From Planctomycetota bacterium (lineage in GTDB: Bacteria; Planctomycetota; UBA1135; UBA2386), in assembly GCA_016235155.1 (NCBI GenBank), contig JACRLW010000036.1, positions 1 through 50,747 on the forward strand: 50,747 bases of DNA, given 5' to 3'. The notes under the pieces are model-generated. The model worked only from the letters and a program-made list of their open reading frames with translations. It did not search any database and was not told where the DNA came from. The position numbers and the translations under genes are program-made. This document shows, in pieces, positions 48,603-50,747 of this stretch; position 1 is the first letter of the stretch; each line of letters starts with the position of its first letter.

Positions 48603-50747
48603 ATGGCGCTCGCACGGCACCGCAGGATTGCGCGTTCGAGTCCGTTGATGCGACTCGGCGCATTCGCGATCGGACTCGTGTTTCCCGCGGCCCTTGTCGC
48701 CCAGGCACGGTGGAGCCACCTGGACCCCGCTCCGCCCGGCCGCTACTCGCACGCGATGGCCTATGACATCGGTCGCCGGATCACCGTCGTGCACGGCGGG
48801 ATTGGTTCGGGCGGTTTCCCCGCCAATACCTGGACCTGGAACGGCGCGAGTTGGACGGAACACGCGAACGCAACCATCCCTGGGTATCGGGTCGGCTCGG
48901 CGATGGTGTTCGACATCGCGCGCGGCCGGTCGGTGTTGTTCGGCGGCGGCCATACCTGGGCCCGGCACAACGACACCTGGGAGTTCGACGGCGTGACGTG
49001 GACCCAGAGCACGCCGTCGGCATCGCCGACCGCGCGCTACGACCACGCGATGGCGTACGACCAATCCCGTCAGAAGGTGGTCCTGTTCGGAGGCAACGGC
49101 GCGAGCGGGATCCTCAACGACACCTGGGAGTGGGACGGCGTGCAGTGGGCGAACGTCACACCGGCAGGGTCGACGCCTCCGCCGTTGTCGCGCAGCGCGA
49201 TGGTCTTCGACCTTCGGCGCAACGCGGTGCTGATGTTCGGCGGCACGGGACCACTCGGCGACTCCGACCAGACCTGGTTGTTCGATGGCGTCACTTGGAA
49301 CCGACTGATGACTCCGACCGTGCCGCCGGCGCTCGATGGTCCAGCACTGGCGTACGACGGGCTGAGAGGGCGGACCGTCCTGTTCGGCGGTTACTCGACC
49401 CTTGGCTACAGCCTCTCGCAACAGACCTGGGAACTGACGGCGACCGATTGGGTACGGCTTGCGCCACTCACCTCCCCGTTCGGTCGCTCACGCGCCGGCG
49501 CTTGCTTCGACTGGGCGCGCCATCGCGTGTTCATGTACGGGGGTACGCGCGGCGGTACGGCGCAGACCGACGGTTGGGAATGGGATGGCGTCAACTGGTC
49601 GCTCGTCCCCGGTGATCCGCCGCCGCGCTCCGGACATGCGATGGCGTCGATGCCGAACGGACGGGGCATCGTCACGTTCGGGGGTTGGGACAGCCTCGCG
49701 TTCATCGGCGACACCTTCGTGCACGACGGCCAACGCTGGTCTCACATCCCCGGTGGACCGTCCGCGCGGCGCTTTCCCGCGATGGCGCTGGATCCCGTGC
49801 GCAACCGTGTCGTGCTGTTCGGCGGATTCGGTTATCCCCTTCACCCCACGGACACCTGGGAGTTCGACGGCGTCACCTGGACTCCGGTGACGACCAGGAC
49901 GGTGCCTCCGGGGCGGGATAGTCACGCGCTCGCGTGGGATCCGATCGGTCGGCGCATCCTCATGTTCGGCGGTGTGACGACGTTTCCGCTTCCCACTTGG
50001 GTGTACGACGGCATCGACTGGCGCGCACTCACGCCGGTGAACCGCCCGCCGAGTCGCTTCCGGCACGCGATGGCCGAAGACCCCGTGCGCGGACGCATCG
50101 TGTTGTTCGGTGGTTCGGTCGCCGGGGCACTCCTGCTCGGCGACACCTGGGAGTGGAACGGCACGGACTGGCAGGCGATGACACCAGCGATGAGCCCGTC
50201 GCCGCGCGAGAATCACGCGATGGCGTTCGACCACGCGCGCGGTCGCGTCGTGCTCGCAGGCGGGATCGGCGGCACAGGTCTCTTGTCGGATACGTGGGAG
50301 TGGGACGGCGCGACGTGGACCCCGATCGCTGCTTCGCCGGCGCCGCCGGCACGATACTCATTGGCGATGGCCTCCGACCTCGGCACCGGTCGCGTCCTGG
50401 TCTACGGCGGTCGAGGTCACGCGGAGATGTCCGACACCTGGGCGCTCTCGACGCCGTCACCGGCGAGCTACGTGTCCTTCGGTACGGGCTGCGCCGGTGC
50501 GCTCGGTGTGCCGGTGATCGACGCGGAGCCCTATCGCCTGCCATGGCTCGGCGACCCGTTCACCGTGCGCGCGAGCAACGTTTCGGCTTCGGCCTTCGAC
50601 GCCTTCATGATCACCGGCTTCTCCAACGTGTTGTGGGGGAACAGGCCATTGCCCTTTCCGCTCGCGTCACTCGGAATGCCTGGCTGCCAGTTGTACGTCG
50701 AGCACGCCGTCATCGATCCGATGACGCGTGCCGGCAATGACTGGACC
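48603..50747 (+). CDS. Secreted kelch-repeat protein, 5' part (runs off the window)
   Basis: An uninterrupted frame of 715 codons runs from ATG 48603 to the last base. It has an N-terminal signal sequence (LMRLGAFAIGLVFPAALVAQ). It then carries about twelve kelch-like repeats of 50-55 residues, each with HAMAYD..R..VVLFGG, DTWEWDG and a closing W: NTWTWNGASW, DTWEFDGVTW, DTWEWDGVQW, QTWLFDGVTW, DGWEWDGVNW, DTWEWNGTDW, DTWEWDGATW and others. After the repeats a C-terminal domain begins YVSFGTGCAGALG and SLGMPGCQLYVE, like that in the gene at 26790. Twelve blades would suit two six-bladed propellers. Ligand unknown. Confidence 0.88.
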   Translation, partial: MALARHRRIARSSPLMRLGAFAIGLVFPAALVAQARWSHLDPAPPGRYSHAMAYDIGRRITVVHGGIGSGGFPANTWTWNGASWTEHANATIPGYRVGSAMVFDIARGRSVLFGGGHTWARHNDTWEFDGVTWTQSTPSASPTARYDHAMAYDQSRQKVVLFGGNGASGILNDTWEWDGVQWANVTPAGSTPPPLSRSAMVFDLRRNAVLMFGGTGPLGDSDQTWLFDGVTWNRLMTPTVPPALDGPALAYDGLRGRTVLFGGYSTLGYSLSQQTWELTATDWVRLAPLTSPFGRSRAGACFDWARHRVFMYGGTRGGTAQTDGWEWDGVNWSLVPGDPPPRSGHAMASMPNGRGIVTFGGWDSLAFIGDTFVHDGQRWSHIPGGPSARRFPAMALDPVRNRVVLFGGFGYPLHPTDTWEFDGVTWTPVTTRTVPPGRDSHALAWDPIGRRILMFGGVTTFPLPTWVYDGIDWRALTPVNRPPSRFRHAMAEDPVRGRIVLFGGSVAGALLLGDTWEWNGTDWQAMTPAMSPSPRENHAMAFDHARGRVVLAGGIGGTGLLSDTWEWDGATWTPIAASPAPPARYSLAMASDLGTGRVLVYGGRGHAEMSDTWALSTPSPASYVSFGTGCAGALGVPVIDAEPYRLPWLGDPFTVRASNVSASAFDAFMITGFSNVLWGNRPLPFPLASLGMPGCQLYVEHAVIDPMTRAGNDWT

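Overview
The window is very GC-rich and densely coded. It has the style of an environmental Planctomycetota genome. The evidence is several large secreted proteins that end in shared cysteine-containing or beta-rich C-terminal domains, two membrane-anchored Ser/Thr kinases (one with TPR-like repeats, one with WD40 repeats), an ECF sigma factor of the planctomycetal type (PF07638-like), and many carboxypeptidase-regulatory-like secreted proteins. No rRNA, convincing tRNA, CRISPR array, phage or insertion sequence was seen. The first and last genes (YebC/PmpR and a kelch-type secreted protein) run off the window.

Layout. 1-3.8 kb: YebC/PmpR, a lipoprotein alpha/beta hydrolase, and feoA-feoB for ferrous iron uptake. 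3.8-7.1 kb: three overlapping glycosyltransferase genes on the minus strand. 7.1-10.2 kb: a dienelactone-hydrolase-like lipoprotein and two exported alpha/alpha-toroid (prenyltransferase/squalene-cyclase-like) proteins. 10.2-11.3 kb: an orphan AAA_14/DUF4143 ATPase behind a palindrome. 11.3-15.4 kb: a secretin-like lipoprotein and a SNF2 helicase. 15.5-17.5 kb: dgcN-dgcA, which converts D-glutamate to N-acetyl-L-glutamate. 17.6-22.1 kb: a secreted protein, a MinD/ParA ATPase, and a second AAA_14/DUF4143 ATPase broken by a 73-bp tandem duplication. 22.2-26.8 kb: a TPR kinase, a secreted protein and an ECF sigma factor that lacks its DNA-reading helix. 26.8-28.8 kb: two divergent secreted proteins. 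28.7-30.6 kb: a three-gene operon of a membrane arrestin-like protein, a soluble arrestin-like protein and a small P-loop ATPase. 30.6-38.0 kb: secreted LVIVD, carboxypeptidase-regulatory-like and other proteins, with decayed stretches. 38.0-40.3 kb: an ACR3 arsenite pump and a COG4637-type ATPase. 40.3-44.2 kb: a decayed HTH gene and a two-gene exported/membrane operon. 44.4-48.1 kb: a WD40 kinase facing an ECF sigma factor. 48.6 kb to the end: a kelch-repeat secreted protein.

Cross-cutting observations. Many gene pairs are coupled by 4-base ATGA/GTGA overlaps. At least seven genes carry a TA-N-N-N-T box ending only 6-10 bases before the start codon, which suggests leaderless transcripts. 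Both orphan AAA_14/DUF4143 ATPases have a palindrome just upstream, and both look damaged. Two convergent genes at 26.79 kb both stop inside one CTAG and both look truncated, as if a deletion had joined them. All functions are inferred by reading motifs; no database search was run.
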